In this document: positions 18,801 through 30,037 of the stretch, piece after piece
Layout of the letters: each line of letters starts with the position of its first letter
Position numbering within the stretch: the first letter of the stretch is position 1
Assembly (NCBI GenBank): GCA_010093515.1
Contig: MU001703.1
Location: 192,366-226,913, forward strand
DNA: 34,548 bases
Direction: 5' to 3'
DNA from: Lineolata rhizophorae
Taxonomy: Eukaryota > Ascomycota > Dothideomycetes > Lineolatales > Lineolataceae
Program-made: the position numbers and the translations under genes
The notes under the pieces: model-generated
Told to the model about the DNA's origin: nothing
Database searches by the model: none
Seen by the model: only the letters and a program-made list of their open reading frames with translations

Positions 18801-21746
18801 CGGACACAACGTCAGCAGTTGAAAGACGCGTAGCTCTATGGAAGGCTCGGCCATGTTCACACGGCTGGGCTGGCTGTTACCGGGCGTGTGCTATGTCGCC
18901 GATGACATTTGGCTGACATGTGGTCTTTGACGTTGACTTTAACGTTGACTTCTATTGCGGGCCAGCCGCGGGCATTGTTGCAATCGCTGAGAGCAGGGGC
19001 GGCAAACCCAGCGTTCATTACCACGTTTATTTGCAGTGAGCACGTCCACGTCGATCAGGTCATTCGTCGCATTCTCACCGGGTCAGCTGTGTTGGGCTCT
19101 CCTGCGTCCCCTGCTTCTGTGCTCTTTGGGTCCCACTTCAGAATCGTCTCCATCAGGCATCGAACTCAATTCGCGTAGCAAAGCAGAGGAGGACCATCCA
19201 TCCTCGTCATAGCCATTACAATAAGTTGGAAGGGGAGGGAGAAGAGTGAAATCAGTTGTGCCAGGTACGCATGTCGATGGACAGACAGTTTCCCGAAGCG
19301 TGGCTGCGCTTCTGTATGACTTATTCGCTTGGAAAGGGTGGTAGAGAGAATACGGAGATTGCTGAAGCTATGGTCGACTCTAAAAGACTCAAAATCGGCA
19401 TGACCATGGAAGTCATGTTCAACGACAGCGTCGAGCTCTGAGGTGAGGGACAATTTGTTTGTCATCAAATTGCTCGTGCTTGAGCAAGGCCCATCACGTT
19501 CACTATTTGCAAAGGATAACAAATGGTGCAGTGGGTGTCACATTTAGTTCTAGCGGCATAGTCTGATTTGGCAACGTTTCGCAGCTTGATGGCGGGTATG
19601 AGCCATACGTCCACCCAGAATCAACAAGACTGAAACTCCTAGCTTCACACGTATTCATAGCAAAACAGTAGATGTTGCATCCACGTCTGACGATACTTCG
19701 CTGCTAGTAAAAACGCCTGTGATTGTTTTGGGGCCTGTCGTGCTATTAATTATAAGCCTCTACGAGCTAGATGTGGAATTGCTGCTTGGAGCGTAAAAAG
19801 CGGTTTCGACTTCCATAGGGCTGTTGTTGGCGTCAACTTCATGTTAATTCATCCTATGCTGCCAGTGCCCTCCTCCCACTTAGTGGGGAAGTGAACAGAG
19901 TATATGAGGCGTTCGGATCTGATCAAGACGCTGATGGGGACTCTGTAACGTCGCCTCCCGTGGCGCTGTTCCACAAATTCTCATCAGATACAACCAAAGT
20001 CAACAAAATGATGGCTGTGGACAGGTTCCTTCGTCGGTGTGGGAACCAGCAGGCTTCCAAACGCCCAAGATGTCTCCACGCCACCAGGCACACTGGACCA
20101 TGCGGACTCTCTAGGCATCGCGGAGGTGCTCCAGCAGCACGTGGGTTCGACAAGCTTTCTTCATTTGCCGGTGGCAATAGTGTGGTTGAAAGCCCTACCT
20201 TCTCGGGAGATGATAGAATCCCAGCTAACGCGCTGGCAGTCGCGCTCAAAACCGTCACTTCCTCCGAAGTTAAAGAAACATTTGCAAGAGCTGTTGCTTT
20301 ACGCACGAGTCGCTCTCACCAACCTCCACTCATACCCACTGGCTCTCGCCACTCTAGTCAGGCACTACTCAGGACGTAACCAGGGAAGTCAGCAAGTTTG
20401 ACTTAGACAAGCTAGTAGTGCTCTACGACTCAGCGAATTTCTGGAAATAGAAAAAAGGTTAAGTCTCGCGAGGGTATAGTTTTGAGCCATCTAGGTGAAA
20501 CTAGCGCCGCAACCAAACCCCTCTTCTCTTCCTCTTCCCCCCAGAAGACTCGATAGGCATCCGCTCATTCGTCTTGGGAGTTTCCTCGTAAAACCCAGTT
20601 CATGTCCCGCGACCAGTCTCTATTTCTTCGTCCTCTCAACTTTCACTCTCCCAGTTGATTCTCCACGCCAGTCATGAGAGTGGGCATTTACCATCATTAG
20701 TCGATCGCTTTGGGCTATAAGAGCCGCTTTTGCTACCCTCGAGACGCTCTCACAGTCTGATCGCTTTGCGTCTATTCATCCTACCTCACTCCAGCGGTAG
20801 TCATCGTCGAAGATGGGCAGGAAGGCGACGGCAGAGGAAAGAAGGAGACATGGTGAGGAGAGCAGCTTCAACAACGACGACACGGGCGCAAATGGAAGTA
20901 TGGTCCGAGCGAATTGCTTTGCTGACCGCCTAGTCCTAAGCAGATTTAGTTACCCAAGCTGAGAGGTAGAAAAAGCCAACATCCACAACTTCCTGTATAG
21001 AGAGGGAGGTGTTGTCGCTGCCCCGACTACTATACCTGAAGGACATGGAAAAGGTCAACATCCCTCGGCCCCACTCCGCACAACCTGAAACCCTTGAAAT
21101 GTTTGGCCCGAGTTCATAACTAATACCATCAAAGTAGTATTTCGATTCAAACAAGAAGCCGATTGTTCAAACCATTCGAAATGTACTTCCAAAGCTTTTG
21201 TCTCCCAGTCGGAACACAGACAGTTCGAAGCCCTTGATTTCGAGAGATCATATAGATTCCACCACCAGCAAAGTTAGGTTCGCCCGAGCCCTCTAGCATC
21301 GTCACGCCTTCAATATTTGTCAAGTGTGTTGAGTGTTAGATAGCAGAATGCAGCATCCGCACGTGACCCGGCGCCGCACTGCACCGACTTTTAGATTTGC
21401 TCTACAAATAGTTAGGTCGTAAACAGAGCAGTACGCTTCTGCTTGTGCCTCACTTGGATGCCATTCTGTTTGACAATCACTCACTGCGCACTCCATGACG
21501 CTCGAAATATTGATATTATACACTGCGGGATCTGGCCCCTGGTTCGTTTGAACATTGGAGGAGAGATACGTGTCTATTTGTACAGGTGATCCACCGTCAA
21601 GCCGAGCTCCGTATGCATTATCTCTTCGTCATTGTCCAAACTACTCCGTTTCCGACCGGACCGCCCACCCACCACACAAAACGCCATCGAGATGTAATGT
21701 AGCCGTGCACAAGAAGTACGTGGATCGCCCCCCGTTCCCACTGCTT
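15842..21746. other. Gene-poor region with possible decayed coding stretches
   Basis: About 5.9 kb between the small Cys-rich gene and the transcription factor. Three stretches read like protein for short distances and are handled separately (16543-16783, 18484-18833, and a promoter-like start near 20813). The pair of overlapping frames at 19891-20401 is open on both strands and shows no motif I know. I found no tRNA, terminal repeat or transposase signature. Its last ~250 bases are the 3' flank of the minus-strand transcription factor. Confidence 0.45.
16543..16783 (+). pseudogene. Possible remnant of a small unrecognised gene
   Basis: After a pyrimidine-rich leader, an ATG opens MANVIIDPVLNILAGGVLDH and continues PAEFYRLSPLK to a stop. 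About 50 bases on, in another frame, comes TVDSAEVGVKVRALMDSNTL then DNFKALCRCLLG, followed by a possible donor (GTTCGT). Both pieces have amino-acid patterns typical of real proteins. The obvious splice pairs do not join them in frame: the 45-nt candidate GTAATA...GTAG leads into a third frame, and one giving GGGG|GTGTTT removes convincing coding sequence. So this is either a host gene broken by a small change or a gene whose splicing I have not solved. I do not know the family. Confidence 0.25.
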
Positions 21747-24319
21747 CTACGAACCGCCCTCCAAGTTCACCCAACTGCCGCTACCATCACCGGCACATTC
21801 CACTCCTGATCCCCTGGTTAAGCTGTCAAAGAATGCCAAGTCCACTCCCTGGAACGCCCAGTCGTCCGCTACTGCGGTCAGGCCGGGGTACAAGTATTCC
21901 TGCTGCAAGGCGTCGTCGATGGCTGTCGGGAACTGCGGCGCGAACGGCTGGTGCGCCTGCATTCTGGGCAGCTGTGCTGCTGCTGGGGAGGAGGCCTGTG
22001 CGACCTGCTGCGGCTGCTGGGGAATGGACGGCATCTCTGATGCCACGTCGTCGAAGGGGGGTTGCGCCGGGGGTAGGATGTCGACGCCCAAACGACCGCT
22101 CGCCTGGCCCGCGGTATAACCGTCCTCGGATGCACGTATTGCTGGTGAGGAAACGACTGTCTCGGTAGGCATATGCCGCTGCTGCGCCGGCGATGGCGGC
22201 GTAGCACGCCGCGGCGCATCCATGGAGATGACGCCCTCGCGGTCGATCCTGATGGTGCCGAAGTAAGGGATGCCGATTCGGAGGGATTGCCCGTCGTCCG
22301 CCGCCGCGGCGAAGCAGTCCCGGTCCACGTTGCCGTGCCTGCCCTCAGCGGCGTCCGCCTCGAGGGCCAGCAGGCTCCTCAGCAGGCTCGAGCTGCGCTC
22401 GCTGAGCACGTCCGTGCTTAGCTTCGCGACCGCCTCCATGTTCTCGAGGACGCGTTCCATCATTGCTCGGTCGCCATTTCTGTGGTGCGCTAGGACGTTA
22501 ATGCCCCCGATGCCCGCGCTGTGCTGCCGCTGCCGCTGCTTGCGGTGCCCGTCGAGATGCGCAATAACTAGCGTCATGGCGGCTGTGAGCGCGAAGAAGT
22601 CGACGGATCGGCAGCAAAAGGCCACGCGGTTGAAGGAACGGAACATGATGAAGCGAGTCAGTAGCTCGCGTGATGCATTGACGCTTGTCAGCTTGCTGTA
22701 CTCGTACTTATAGTTGGCGCCGCCGTTGCCGACCTGGTCTGTATCGGGCGTGCTCGATCGCAGCATGTAGGGGAGGTGTAGCAAGTTGAGCAGGTTGAAG
22801 TAGAGCATCTGCTCGAGCAAGCGGAGCGTCTCCCAGAAGGTCTTCTCCGGATCGTGCACCAAGCTGGCGAGGTTGGGAACCAGCCACCATATGCTGGGCA
22901 TCTCGTTTGCGGCCCTTTGGAGCTCGGCGTCGAGTTCCTGCAGGGCCGCAAAGCTGTCCGCGATGGCAGGATCTGACCACTCGTTACGCTCGAGGATGCG
23001 CGATGCGATGACGCACTGCTTGCGCTCGAACCTTCCAGAAGGGGTGTCGCACGCGAGGGCGGCTTCGGACGCCATGGAGACATCTACAGAGCCCTGTGGT
23101 AGGCCTAGCATCAGGCACAGCTGGCGGTCTGTGGCGACGATTCGGTACCAGATGTAACTCGGATAGACAGGCTTGCTTAGGCTGATTACCTTCAGTGGTT
23201 GTTGAATCCCGCTGCGATGAATGCCCATCATCTGTGCAACCACCATGGCGCGTCTGCAGGCGAACCAAGCACGACGAAGGTTGCCGCTGTTGGCCTCGTA
23301 TATGGATTCGAGCATGACGCACTCGAGCCCTTCGACGGAGCCTAGGAATTCGTCATTGCTGGTCACCAAGCTAATAGCGGTGTCGGCGAGCCGGCGCATC
23401 AGCAGGCGCGGCGGCTCTGACAGGTCGTGGATCTCCTCAGCGTGGAGCTCGGGGTGCACGAACTGCAAACACGTGGCTAGGATGAGCAGGTACTTGGCGA
23501 GTAGCGCCGGATGGGTTTTTGCTTCGGGTATCTCCGCAAGGTCCCCCTTTCCGCCCCCGGGATTTTGGGCTAGCACGGGGTAAGGATGGGTCGTGAGTTT
23601 GTGGAGCGAGACGTCGATGCCTGCCTTGATCATCAAGTGGATATCCTCACGAGGTGGCAGGGCGGCATGCAAGGTGGCCGAGACCTGTTCGTACCGGATG
23701 CCTCTGGAAGGAGCGATCGTTGTCGGAGGTGGAGGAGAATCGGGTGTCCGCATCATAGGCGACGAAAACAGTCCTTCCAGATGACTGCTTTCAAGCCCCA
23801 GGTCCGGCTACGGCATGTCAACTTCTGTCCTGGAAGTTGAGTAGACATGGTCTGACTTACTCCTGAAGGCTCATACGCCGTCAAGAAGCGGGCCGATTCC
23901 GCTCTATCACTCGACCCTGGGGTGGGGATGCCCGTGTTGGGCCCCCCATCCTCACTCAGGGCGGAGGAGCCGGCCCTCGCCGTGGAGCCATTGTTCCTGT
24001 TGCCGACTTGCTTGACCAACTGCTCGACCAGGGCCTCGACGCGGACAATACGGTCGCCCATACTCCGGCCTCGATCCCCCGTCGATAATGCAGCTGCGGC
24101 CGTCTCCTCGGGATACTCCTGGGTGACGCAGCTGGTGCCGCGCCTCCGGCAACCGATGCAGACTGAGTCCGACGCCGTCGAAAACGAGCACCGGATCTTG
24201 CGTCGCTTGCACTCCCAACAGCTGCGTGTGCCCTTGCGGACCTTGCGCCGCTTGGCCTCCGACTCGGCGCCACGCTCTGAGTCTGGGGATTCACGTGCCG
24301 CATCCGAAACGGCGTCCAT
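21747..24319 (-). CDS. Zn2Cys6 fungal transcription factor, 798 aa, two exons
   Basis: Exon 1 is 24319-23861 and exon 2 is 23684-21747; the intron (176 nt) has a perfect GTAAGT donor and a CAG acceptor, both phase 0, joining YEPSG to VSATLHAALPP. The zinc cluster is Cys34, 37, 44, 54, 57 and 64 (CWECKRRKIRC then CIGCRRRGTSC), with canonical C-x2-C-x6-C-x9-C-x2-C-x6-C spacing and a basic run ahead of it. A short coiled coil (about 83-106, RIVRVEALVEQLVKQV) probably allows dimerisation, so DNA sites should be paired CGG triplets. The fungal middle homology domain spans about 211-350 (HPALLAKYLLILATCLQF through LRRAWFACRRAMVVAQMMGI to CLMLGLPQG). The C-terminus (about 690-798) is Gln/Pro/Ala-rich with aromatic and acidic patches, a likely activation region. 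It is divergently arranged with the PDR transporter at 25183, so it probably controls it. The target and ligand are inference. Confidence 0.92.
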
Positions 24320-24364
24320 ACCCAGCGTCGTCGTGTGGTATAGGCCCTTCGACGGGTGGACAGT

Positions 24365-24376
24365 GGCGGTGCCGCC
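24365..24376. promoter_or_regulatory. Candidate Zn2Cys6 site, inverted CGG with 2-bp spacer
   Basis: GGCGG-TG-CCGCC, a perfect five-base inverted repeat 46 bases upstream of the regulator start codon. Dimeric Zn2Cys6 proteins bind paired CGG triplets; this site could mediate autoregulation. Binding is inferred. Confidence 0.4.
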
Positions 24377-24645
24377 TCTGTTGCTGTCAGCTTAGGATGA
24401 CTTCGTCTGGCTGCCGAATAGCCCGACAGAGTACGTAGAGCAACAAGTGACAAGTCCCGGCACGGCCGAACGTGTGCGGCCAAAGTGAGTTCGGGCCATG
24501 GCGGGAATCGGCGACGTCGAAAAGAGTCGGGGCGTCGTAGTGATCAGTCCTGTAGAGTCGGGGAATAATTACATGGTTCCAAAGGTCGACCTAACCCTAA
24601 CCAGCTAGCCGTAGCCCAGGAAGGCGGGTCGCAGACGCGCTCCTT

Positions 24646-24660
24646 CCGCCGAAGCGGCGG
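24646..24660. promoter_or_regulatory. Candidate Zn2Cys6 operator, everted CCG/CGG palindrome
   Basis: CCGCCG-AAG-CGGCGG, perfect six-base arms with a three-base spacer, 327 bases from the regulator start and 523 from the transporter start. Yeast PDR elements (TCCGYGGA) also pair CCG with CGG in everted orientation, so this is the best candidate operator for co-regulation of both genes. Confidence 0.45.
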
Positions 24661-24892
24661 TCGAAAGACGCCCCGCACAGACCGCCTCTGAACAACCAAG
24701 GCCATCTCTCCATATGGTAGGCGGCCGGCGGGCTCGGACTGTTGTGCTTTCTTGGACTTGCACAAAATACTGTACTTGGCTCCGCTAACAATTTGCTAGG
24801 TGGCGCAGGTCACTTGATCAGCGGACGCCATTTTCGGTGCGCGAGCCCACCGATCCCTCCATCGGGTTGGGTCTATCCCTCTGAATCTTCCG

Positions 24893-24903
24893 CCGAAACA
24901 CGG
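24893..24903. promoter_or_regulatory. Candidate CCG-N5-CGG site
   Basis: CCG-AAACA-CGG lies just upstream of the TATA-like element of the transporter. The triplets are short enough to occur by chance in GC-rich DNA, so support is weak alone. Confidence 0.25.
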
Positions 24904-24936
24904 GCGACGGGCTCGGGATGCGCGCCGCCAAAATGG

Positions 24937-24943
24937 CATATAA
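24937..24943 (+). promoter_or_regulatory. TATA-like element of the ABC transporter
   Basis: CATATAA about 240 bases before the start codon, followed by CT-rich sequence typical of fungal leaders. It implies a 5' leader of roughly 200 bases. Confidence 0.4.
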
Positions 24944-25182
24944 CGCTGCAGCCCACGACATGTATCCTCTCCAGCCTTCTTTCTCACATTCACGTTCGAA
25001 GAATGGCTCTTTGCACCCTTCTTTCTCCACCTTGATTCGATTGTCGGCTACTGCTGCGACTGCTTTCTCCAGGCCCGTCTTCTCACCAGCAGAAGCCGGC
25101 CGTGCGGTCCGGCGACTCGACATTTCAGTAGCACCGATTCTTCAGGAGCCTCGGATCGGTCTGGCCGGCCTGATAGGGCAGC

Positions 25183-28100
25183 ATGTCGACAGCGTTCGAA
25201 GTGTCCAACCCCTTGCCGCCAGGAACCCCTTCGACCTTGTCCGCCCCCAGGGACGCCGACAGGAATGCGGCCGACGACCCCAACGGCGACGAGATGGAGC
25301 GGCGACAGTCCGCGGTGCAGGAGCTTGCGCGCGAATACACGCGTCATTCAGCCGTCAGCATGGACGACCCTGCCGCCATTTTCGGAAGCGACGATCCGAA
25401 TTCTCCACTGAACCCGCGCGGCGAGAAGTTCAACGCGCGCGCGTGGGCTAAGACCGTCGCCAAAGTCGCCCATGAGCGAGGCCAGGGATTCCGTCAAGTA
25501 GGACTATGTTTCCAAGACCTGAACGTGTTCGGTTACGGCACACCGACCGACTTCCAGAAGGATGTCGGCAACATATGGCTGGCATTGCCAGGCATGGCTC
25601 GCCGCCTCTTCTCCAAGACGGCGGGCCAGACGCGCATTGACATTCTGCACCACTCCGACGGACTCATCCACCCCGGCGAGATGTGCGTTGTCTTGGGTCC
25701 GCCTGGTTCAGGTTGCTCGACTTTCCTAAAGACCATCTCCGGCGAGTCGAACGGCATCTACGTCAACGAGGATACGTACTTCAACTACCAGGGCATATCG
25801 GCCGATGAGATGCACACTGCGCACCGGGGCGATGCTATCTACACTGCCGAGGTCGACGTCCATTTCCCACAGTTGACAGTTGGCGAGACGTTGACTTTCG
25901 CGTCGCGCGCACGCTGCCAAAAGGACCTCCCGCATGGCATCACTCGCAACCAGTCCGTGACTTGACTCCTCCCCTTTCCGTCACCACCTCTTGGCACTGA
26001 CAGGGCTCTTAATACTAGATACTGCGAGCACCTTCGAGATGTCATCATGGCCATGTATGGTATTAGCCACACGGCCAATACCAAGGTGGGAAACGAATAC
26101 GTACGAGGAGTTTCGGGAGGTGAACGCAAGCGTGTCACCATTGCTGAAGCAACGCTAGCAGATGCCCCATTTCAGTGTTGGGACAAGTGAGTGAGAGCTT
26201 CCCGGCCGAGAAACAGAAACCCCTTTGCCCCTATTCCTTTGTGCGCCGGCTTCTGTTGGTAGAGGTGAGTAACGTATACTAACTGCTAGCTCCAGCTCGA
26301 CCCGCGGTCTCGACTCCGCCAACGCGATTGAGTTCTGCAAGACCCTAAGGCTCCAGTCTAAGTTATTCCGCCAAACGTGCGCCGTATCGATCTACCAGGC
26401 AGCCCAGAGCGCCTACGATCTGTTTGATAAGACCGTGCTTCTTTATGAAGGACGGCAGATCTACTTTGGTCCTGCATCCAAGGCCAAGGAGTATTTCATC
26501 AACCTTGGATTTGAGTGCCCAGCGCGTCAGACCACGCCTGACTTCGTCACTTCCATGACCTCACCGGCGGAGCGCATGGGTCGCCCAGGCTACAATCCCC
26601 CGCAAACTCCTGACGAGTTTGCGGCCGCCTGGAAGAACAGCCCTGAATACAGGGCCCTGCAAGCCGAAATCGAGGAGTACAAGGCGCAGCATCCGCTAGG
26701 CGGCCCCGACGCCGAGACCTTTCGACAGCTCAAGAAGTCTCAGCAAGCTAAGGGACAGCGCCTCAAATCGCCGTACACCCTTACCTATGCCCAGCAAGTC
26801 CAGCTTTGTCTTTGGCGCGGGTTCAAACGGCTTATCGCAGATCCTTCGTTGACCATCTTTTCGCTTGTTGGGAACACGGCCCTAGCTCTCATTGTGTCGT
26901 CCTTGTTCTACAACATGGACGCGAACACAAGCTCATTTTTCAGCCGCGCTTGCGTTCTTTTCGTTGCGATCTTATTCAACGCTTTCTCCTCGGCAATCGA
27001 AATCATGGCGCTGTATGATCAACGACCAATCGTGGAAAAGCAGTCCCGCTATGCCTTTTACCATCCGTCGGCTGAGGCATATGCCTCTGTCCTAGTTGAT
27101 ATGCCTTACAAAATCCTCAACACCATTGTCTTCAACTTGATTTTTTACTTCATGACCGACCTTAACCGTGAGCCGGGCCCCTTCTTTTTCTACCTACTCG
27201 TGGTATTCCTCATGGTGATGGCCATGTCTGGTATCTTCAGATCTATGTAAGCTGTCCCGATATCATTAAAGACGGGTGAAGGAAGTACTCACATATTTTC
27301 AGCGCCTCGCTGTCACGGACAGAGTATCAGGCCATGATTCCTGCTGCGATCCTGATGCTTGCCCTGATCATTTTCACGGGATTCGTCGTCCCAGTCGACT
27401 ACATGCTCGGATGGTATCGGTGGATCAATTATCTGAACCCTGTGGCCTATGGCTTTGAATCACTCATGGTCAACGAGTTCCACGGCCGCAACTTTGCGTG
27501 CTCCGCCTATGTCCCCGACTACGCGAACGCCAGTGCAGATAATGTAGCTTGCAGCGCTGTCGGGGCCGTCCCTGGCTTACCCTATGTGAATGGGGACGAC
27601 TACATCAATACGGCATACAGTTACTACCACAGCCGCAAGTGGCGCAATATCGGCATCATGATCGCCATGGTAACTTTTAACCACATTGTGTACTTCGTCG
27701 CTAGCGAATACATCGCAGCCAAGAAGTCCAAGGGTGAAGTTCTAGTCTTCCGCCGGGGCTTCCTTCCACCACCTTTCACCAAGGGTGGTAATGATGTCGA
27801 GAAGTCATTCTCCAGTTCTGTGCCGGTTGTAAGGAAACCTGACAGGTACACACCCAGCGATGAGGGAGCTATTCAGGGCTCGATAAGTGTGTTCCACTGG
27901 AACAACGTGTGCTATGACATCAAGATCAAGGGCAAGCCTCGGCGCATCTTGGACCACGTCGATGGCTGGGTTAAGCCCGGCACCCTCACGGCCTTGATGG
28001 GTGTTTCCGGAGCGGGCAAGACCACCCTCCTAGATTGCTTGGCTGATCGTGTGGGCATGGGCGTTATCACTGGCGAGATGCTGGTCGATGGAAAGATGCG

Positions 28101-30037
28101 TGATCAGAGCTTCCAGCGCAAAACCGGCTACGCCCAGCAGCAAGATCTGCACCTTGAGACTAGTACTGTCCGAGAGGTGAGTTTTCTCTCAGTGCCGCTT
28201 GGTACATTCTTAACTTCAACTATGTGGGCGCTTTTTAAGCCGTATTAGCTCTTTTAAGAGCACAATGGACTAACCTCGCATCACAGACGTTAGAGTTCTC
28301 AGCTCTCCTGCGCCAGCCGGCTAGGACCCCGAAAGAGGAAAAGTTGGCCTACGTGGATGAAGTTATCAAGCTGTTGGACATGCAAGAGTATGCTGATGCC
28401 GTTATTGGTGTGCTTGGCGAAGGCCTCAATGTTGAGCAACGCAAACGCTTGACCATCGGTGTCGAACTAGCCGCTAAACCACCGCTCCTACTTTTCGTCG
28501 ACGAACCTACGTCAGGTCTTGACTCCCAGACCAGCTGGGCTATCTTAGACTTGCTGGGAAAGCTCTCTACGGCCGGCCAGTCTATTCTCTGCACTATCCA
28601 TCAGCCCTCTGCAATCCTATTTCAACGGTTCGACCGCCTGCTCTTCCTGTCCAGGGAAGGTCGTACGATTTATTTCGGTTAGTATCAGCCCACATTCCTT
28701 TATCCTTCCCCTTTTCGTGATTATTTTCCCTCCTCAGGGCGATATATAGGTGTCGAGCGGTAGTACTGACCATAGGTGCTACAGGTGAAATTGGCGAGAA
28801 CTCCAAGACCCTCACGGATTACTTCGAGCGCAATGGCGCGCCGACTTGCCCACCCGGTGCTAACCCGGCTGAGTGGATGTTCGAGGCTACTGGTGACGCT
28901 CCCGGCTGTCCCTCCGATGTCGACTGGCACGAAGTGTGGCGTTCTAGCCCGGAGTACCAAGCCGTCCAGAACGAATTAGCACGTCTCAGGACCCCTGACA
29001 CAGGTCGGCTGTCTGCAGATGACAAAACGGACCCCAACTCATACCGTGAATTCGCTGCACCTCTCTGGCAGCAATTCCAGGTCGTTACACGACGTGTACT
29101 TCAGCAGTACTGGCGGACGCCCTCCTACATTTACTCGAAGTTCATCCTCTGCATCGCTGTCAGTTTGTTCATCGGCCTCGTCTTCCTTAACGCCCCTCTT
29201 ACCATCCAGGGGCTTCAAAACCAGATGTTCGCCATTTTTGAATTTTGCAGCATCTTCGGGCAGTTAGCGCAACAACAGATGCCACATTTCGTGACGCAGC
29301 GTTTCCTGTACGAGGTCCGCGAACGTCCTTCTAAAGCGTACTCTTGGAAGGTCTTTATGCTCAGCCAGATCGTCGCCGAGATCCCCTGGAGCACTCTCGC
29401 TTCGGTTTTTATGTGGGCGTTTATCTATTACCCCGTCGGTTTCTACAAAAATGCTGATGCCGCCGGGCAAGGGGCAGAGAGAAGCGCGTTGTCGTGGCTT
29501 CTATTCTGGCAATTTCTCCTTTTCACTTGCACCTTTGCGAACGCGTGCGTTTCCTTCACCGGTACGGCTGAGGCGGGCAGTAACGTCGCCAACCTGTTCT
29601 TCATGCTGGCTTTCTTCTTCTGTGGTGTGTTGGCCACGCCGGATTCGATGCCCGGCTTCTGGATCTTCCTATACCGGGTCTCGCCATTGTCGTACTGGAT
29701 CTCGGCAGTTCTGTCCACGGGCGTGGCCAACGTCGAAGTGACGTGCGCGAGCAATGAATGGACCACATTCCGCCCGCCGGGTGGCCAGACGTGCGGCGAC
29801 TACTTGGCGGACTACATCTCGAGGGCGGGTGGCTACCTGCTGGACCCGGAAGCTACGAGCAACTGCAGTTATTGCAAGATGAAGGACACGAACGTATTTT
29901 TGTCGGGTATTAGCTCCGACTATGGCACCAGATGGCGCAACTTTGGCATTATGTGGGCCTACATTGTATTCAACATCGTGGCGGCGTTAGCTCTCTACTA
30001 CATGGTGCGGATACCTAAGGGGAAGAAGAAGTTGTAA
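25183..30037 (+). CDS. PDR-type (ABCG full-size) ABC efflux transporter, 1468 aa, six exons
   Basis: Exons: 25183-25952, 26019-26186, 26296-27246, 27303-28176, 28287-28677, 28785-30037; all junctions keep frame and several introns show CTGAC/CTAAC branch sites. Layout is NBD1-TMD1-NBD2-TMD2. NBD1 has the fungal-PDR degenerate Walker [10 protein letters not shown] (172-180, Cys for Lys), signature [13 protein letters not shown] (288-300) and degenerate Walker B FQCWDNSTRGLDS. NBD2 has canonical Walker [10 protein letters not shown] (863-871), degenerate signature LNVEQRKRL (968-976), intact Walker B LLLFVDE (988-994) and H-loop His1026. This split of degenerate and active sites is normal for the family. 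About six membrane helices follow each NBD, and a Cys-rich extracellular loop lies before the last helix. It sits in the plasma membrane and exports hydrophobic drugs, azoles or toxins using ATP. The first donor is the less common GTCCGT; GTCCGT restores the expected NQY junction. The length is full and nothing is missing. Confidence 0.96.

Larger units (their letters stand above)
24320..25182. promoter_or_regulatory. Shared divergent promoter region
   Basis: The 863 bases separate the start codons of the Zn2Cys6 factor (minus) and the ABC transporter (plus). The region is GC-rich on the regulator side and contains several CGG/CCG palindromes listed separately. A TATA-like element and a pyrimidine-rich leader (24966-25080) lie on the transporter side. 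A small number of open frames here are not convincing genes. Confidence 0.7.

Noticed and set aside
19891-20401. Overlapping open frames of 162 and 120 codons
   Set aside because: Open on both strands, start at GTG, and no family recognised; likely chance, though a decayed gene is not excluded.
21878-23583. Long open frames on both strands over the transcription factor
   Set aside because: Shadows of the GC-rich coding exon at 21747-23684.
24918-25451. 177-codon plus-strand frame overlapping the transporter start
   Set aside because: Out of frame with the transporter, which has clear homology from its own ATG at 25183.
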